From NCBI GenBank assembly GCA_020027805.1, contig JAHKKQ010000074.1, positions 1-9,270 of the forward strand: 9,270 nucleotides of DNA. Reading direction: 5' to 3'. This document shows, piece by piece, positions 7,320 through 9,270 of the stretch. Source of the DNA: Candidatus Dadabacteria bacterium (lineage in GTDB: Bacteria; Desulfobacterota_D; UBA1144; Nemesobacterales; UBA2774). The notes beneath the pieces are model-generated. The model made no database searches and had not been told where the DNA came from. It was given only the letters and a program-made list of their open reading frames with translations. A program made the position numbers and the translations under genes. How positions within the stretch are numbered: the first letter of the stretch is position 1; every line of letters begins with the position of its first letter.

Positions 7320-8089
7320 ACGAAAATACGCACGAAGCCGAAGCCCTGCAGCCCCATGAGCCGTGCCTCGTCAAGACACATCTTTTCGAGGGTCCGCTCG
7401 ACCTGCTCCTCCACCTCATAAAGAAGAACGAAGTCGATATATACGACATCCCGATAGCGGTGATAACCGAGCAGTACATCGAGTACCTGGAGCTCATGAA
7501 GGAGCTCGACCTGCAGGTAGTGGGTGAGTACCTAGTCATCGCGGCCGAGCTGAGCCTTATAAAATCCAGGATGCTCCTTCCCAAGCCCGTCATAGAGGAA
7601 GAAGAGACAGACCCCAGGGCGGAGCTCGTGAGGAGGCTCATAGATTACCAGCGCTACAGAGACGCGGCCAACGAGCTCATCGGAAGGGAAATCCTCGGGA
7701 GGGACGTATTCAAGAGGGAATTCGATATGTCCGTGTACGAGACTGAGGAAGAGATCGAGCTCGTGCCCGTAGACCTGTGGTCGCTCATCGAAACGTTCCG
7801 CGATTTTTACAGGAAGAGGAGCCACCTCTGGGCGGATCAGATAGTATTTGAGGTCGAGAGCGTAACGATTGAGGATAAGATCGCGGAGGTCCTCGGGAGG
7901 CTCAGGGTGAAGGCCGTTATCAGATTCGAAGAGTTCCTCGAAGAATGCGCCTCGAAATTCGACCTCGTCGTAACCTTCCTCGCGCTGCTCGAACTCGCGA
8001 GGATGGAGAATATCCTGGTGGTACAGGAAGCGCACGGCTCGCCAATTCTAATTTCATATTCAGGAGAACCGAATATTGGAACCTACTGA
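7316..8089 (+). CDS. scpA: Segregation and condensation protein A (kleisin)
   Basis: The kleisin subunit of the SMC-ScpAB condensin, which bridges SMC heads and helps compact and segregate the chromosome. It is 257 aa. The N-terminal family block FEGPLDLLLHLIKKNEVDIYDIPI is at 24-47, and EYLVIAAELSLIKSRMLLP at 71-89 forms the SMC-neck-binding helices. An acidic stretch EEEET follows near 94-98. The C-terminal winged-helix region (about 195-245) includes VVTFLALLELARM. The gene starts inside the stop of the M50 protease gene (ATGA overlap) and ends 14 nt inside scpB, so the three should be made together. Confidence 0.96.
   Translation: MNENTHEAEALQPHEPCLVKTHLFEGPLDLLLHLIKKNEVDIYDIPIAVITEQYIEYLELMKELDLQVVGEYLVIAAELSLIKSRMLLPKPVIEEEETDPRAELVRRLIDYQRYRDAANELIGREILGRDVFKREFDMSVYETEEEIELVPVDLWSLIETFRDFYRKRSHLWADQIVFEVESVTIEDKIAEVLGRLRVKAVIRFEEFLEECASKFDLVVTFLALLELARMENILVVQEAHGSPILISYSGEPNIGTY
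8062..8067 (+). promoter_or_regulatory. Ribosome binding site deciding the scpB TTG start
   Basis: AGGAGA lies inside the 3' end of scpA, 8 nt before the TTG at 8076. It supports TTG as the initiation codon of scpB and the 14-nt overlap with scpA. Confidence 0.7.
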
Positions 8090-8648
8090 TATAAAAAAAG
8101 CAATCGAATGCATAATCTTCGTATCCGACCAGCCCGTCTCGGTCGATAAGCTGCAGCAGGTGTTCACGGAGCTTGAAAAAGGGGACATAAGAAAATATCT
8201 GAAAGAACTCATCCAAGAATGGGGCGCGCTCGGGAGGGGAATCCTGCTCGAAGAGGTGGCCGGGGGTTACCAGTTCAGGACTGACCCCGCTTTCAGTGAC
8301 TATATCACGAATTTCAACAAGCGTGTCAAGAAGTTCAGGTTGAGCCGTGCGGCCCTCGAGGTGCTGGCGATAATCGCCTATAAGCAGCCCGTAACGAGGG
8401 TAGAGGTCGAGAGCATAAGGGGAGTCGATTCCTCGGGTGTCATCAATGCGCTCCTCGAACGGAGGATACTCGAGATCAAGGGGAGGAAGGAGGTAATAGG
8501 GAAGCCCTTCCTCTACGGCACGACGGGGGAGTTCCTCGAAGTATTCGGCCTTAAGAACCTGTCAGACCTCCCTACCCTGAAGGAGATAGACGAAATAAGC
8601 AGGAACCTGGATACCGGCATATTGAGCCTCCCTGAAGAGCTATCGTAG
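8076..8648 (+). CDS. scpB: Segregation and condensation protein B
   Basis: The winged-helix dimer partner of ScpA in the SMC condensin. It is 190 aa, a usual length. It begins EPTDIKKAIECIIFVSDQPVS, typical of the family. The second winged helix has the conserved block LSRAALEVLAIIAYKQPVTR (89-108) followed by VESIRGVDSSGVINALLERR (111-130). The signature GKPFLYGTTGEFLEVFGLKNL (142-162) comes next. Translation starts at a TTG supported by AGGAGA 8 nt upstream. The overlap with scpA suggests coupled translation at a fixed ratio. The gene that often follows scpB (rluB) is not here; a [4Fe-4S] protein gene follows instead. Confidence 0.95.
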   Translation: MEPTDIKKAIECIIFVSDQPVSVDKLQQVFTELEKGDIRKYLKELIQEWGALGRGILLEEVAGGYQFRTDPAFSDYITNFNKRVKKFRLSRAALEVLAIIAYKQPVTRVEVESIRGVDSSGVINALLERRILEIKGRKEVIGKPFLYGTTGEFLEVFGLKNLSDLPTLKEIDEISRNLDTGILSLPEELS

Positions 8649-8688
8649 CCGTCCAATATTACAACGAATGACCGGAGGCGGGGAATAA

Positions 8689-9270
8689 ATGAGCTCGGAG
8701 AATATCTTCGAAGAGATTCGAAAGCATTTCGGGGAAGCCGGATTCAACCTCACAGTAAAAATCAGATCCGGAGATTACGACGGGGCGGCGGGCGGAAAAG
8801 AGACGGGTGATTTCGTCGGGGGGGCGAAGTCTATAATACTCACGGGCTTCGCAGGCCGGACGTTCTGGGATGTATTCAACCTCTTTCTTGCCGATAATCC
8901 TCATTTCAAAGAAAATCACGAAGACCTCATTGACGACTATACGAGATTGATATTCGGCAAGTTAAATTCGAAAACCGAAGCTTTTAGCGGGAAAGGATAT
9001 AAAATAATCTTCCCGTTCGGAAAAGATGCGCTCGAGATTGATTTCGTGAAGCTCGGGATACTCGGGGGCATCGGGGTGCCGAGCATTCTCGGCATTCTGC
9101 TCCACCCGGCATACGGTACGTGGATCTCCCTAAGGGGCGCGATCATCACAGACGTTGAATTTGAGGACTATGACAGTCCGCTCGTTAATTTCGATCCGTG
9201 CCCTTCCTGTACGAAGCCATGTATTACTGCGTGTCCGGCGAATACGGTATCGGAAAAGGGGTGGGACTGG
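8689..9270 (+). CDS. Putative [4Fe-4S] cluster protein, QueG/ferredoxin-like segment (3' truncated by window)
   Basis: An open frame of 194 codons begins at the ATG at 8689, has GGAGG (8674-8678) upstream with a 10-nt spacer, and is still open at the window end. The first 165 residues are not recognisable by eye. They include LTGFAGRTFWDVF (51-63), which resembles the start of a corrinoid/epoxyqueuosine-reductase-like domain, and a Gly-rich hydrophobic patch ILGGIGVPSILGILLHP (124-140). A cysteine motif CPSCTKPCITACP (171-183, C-x2-C-x3-C-x3-CP) is a good [4Fe-4S] cluster site, seen in ferredoxins and in proteins related to QueG. Exact function is open. The gene sits 40 nt after scpB on the same strand and is likely co-transcribed with it. 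Confidence 0.8.
   Translation, partial: MSSENIFEEIRKHFGEAGFNLTVKIRSGDYDGAAGGKETGDFVGGAKSIILTGFAGRTFWDVFNLFLADNPHFKENHEDLIDDYTRLIFGKLNSKTEAFSGKGYKIIFPFGKDALEIDFVKLGILGGIGVPSILGILLHPAYGTWISLRGAIITDVEFEDYDSPLVNFDPCPSCTKPCITACPANTVSEKGWDW

Overview
The window is a compact stretch of a Gram-negative-type bacterial chromosome with moderately high GC. Arg AGG and Ile ATA codons are unusually common throughout. Gene content is mostly housekeeping. The mix of a sigma-54 activator with a near-consensus sigma-54 promoter, a short-form adenosylhomocysteinase, scpA-scpB and an M50 protease would fit a Desulfobacterota/Dadabacteria-like or related deep proteobacterial lineage. That placement is inference only, because no rRNA or lineage marker is present.

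Left part (1-3003, all on the minus strand). Reading in the direction of transcription, rpe (ribulose-phosphate 3-epimerase) is followed after 69 bp by a GAF-PAS-AAA+-Fis sigma-54 activator. A 193-bp non-coding region then leads to the first 37 codons of an exported protein that runs off the window. That non-coding region holds a textbook -24/-12 promoter aimed at the exported-protein gene. Upstream of it lie a perfect 8-bp inverted repeat and a set of short direct repeats. The simplest reading is a local circuit: a one-component cytoplasmic sensor activates the neighbouring gene for a secreted or outer-membrane protein through sigma-54. This is the least ordinary part of the window.

Middle (3004-3209). 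A divergent intergenic region carries two back-to-back sigma-70-type promoters. One, with an extended -10, faces rpe. The other, TTGACA-17-TAACAT, faces metK. No SAM or SAH riboswitch is visible.

Right part (3210-9270, all on the plus strand). The order is metK (SAM synthetase), ahcY (SAH hydrolase), a XerD-like tyrosine recombinase, an M50 site-2-protease-family membrane protein, scpA and scpB (the kleisin and winged-helix partners of SMC), then the first 194 codons of a [4Fe-4S]-cluster protein. Gaps are at most 54 bp, and M50/scpA and scpA/scpB overlap by 4 and 14 nt. The run could be one or two transcription units joining the SAM cycle (metK, ahcY) with chromosome maintenance (xerD, scpAB). 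I saw no tRNA, rRNA, CRISPR array, insertion sequence or prophage element.
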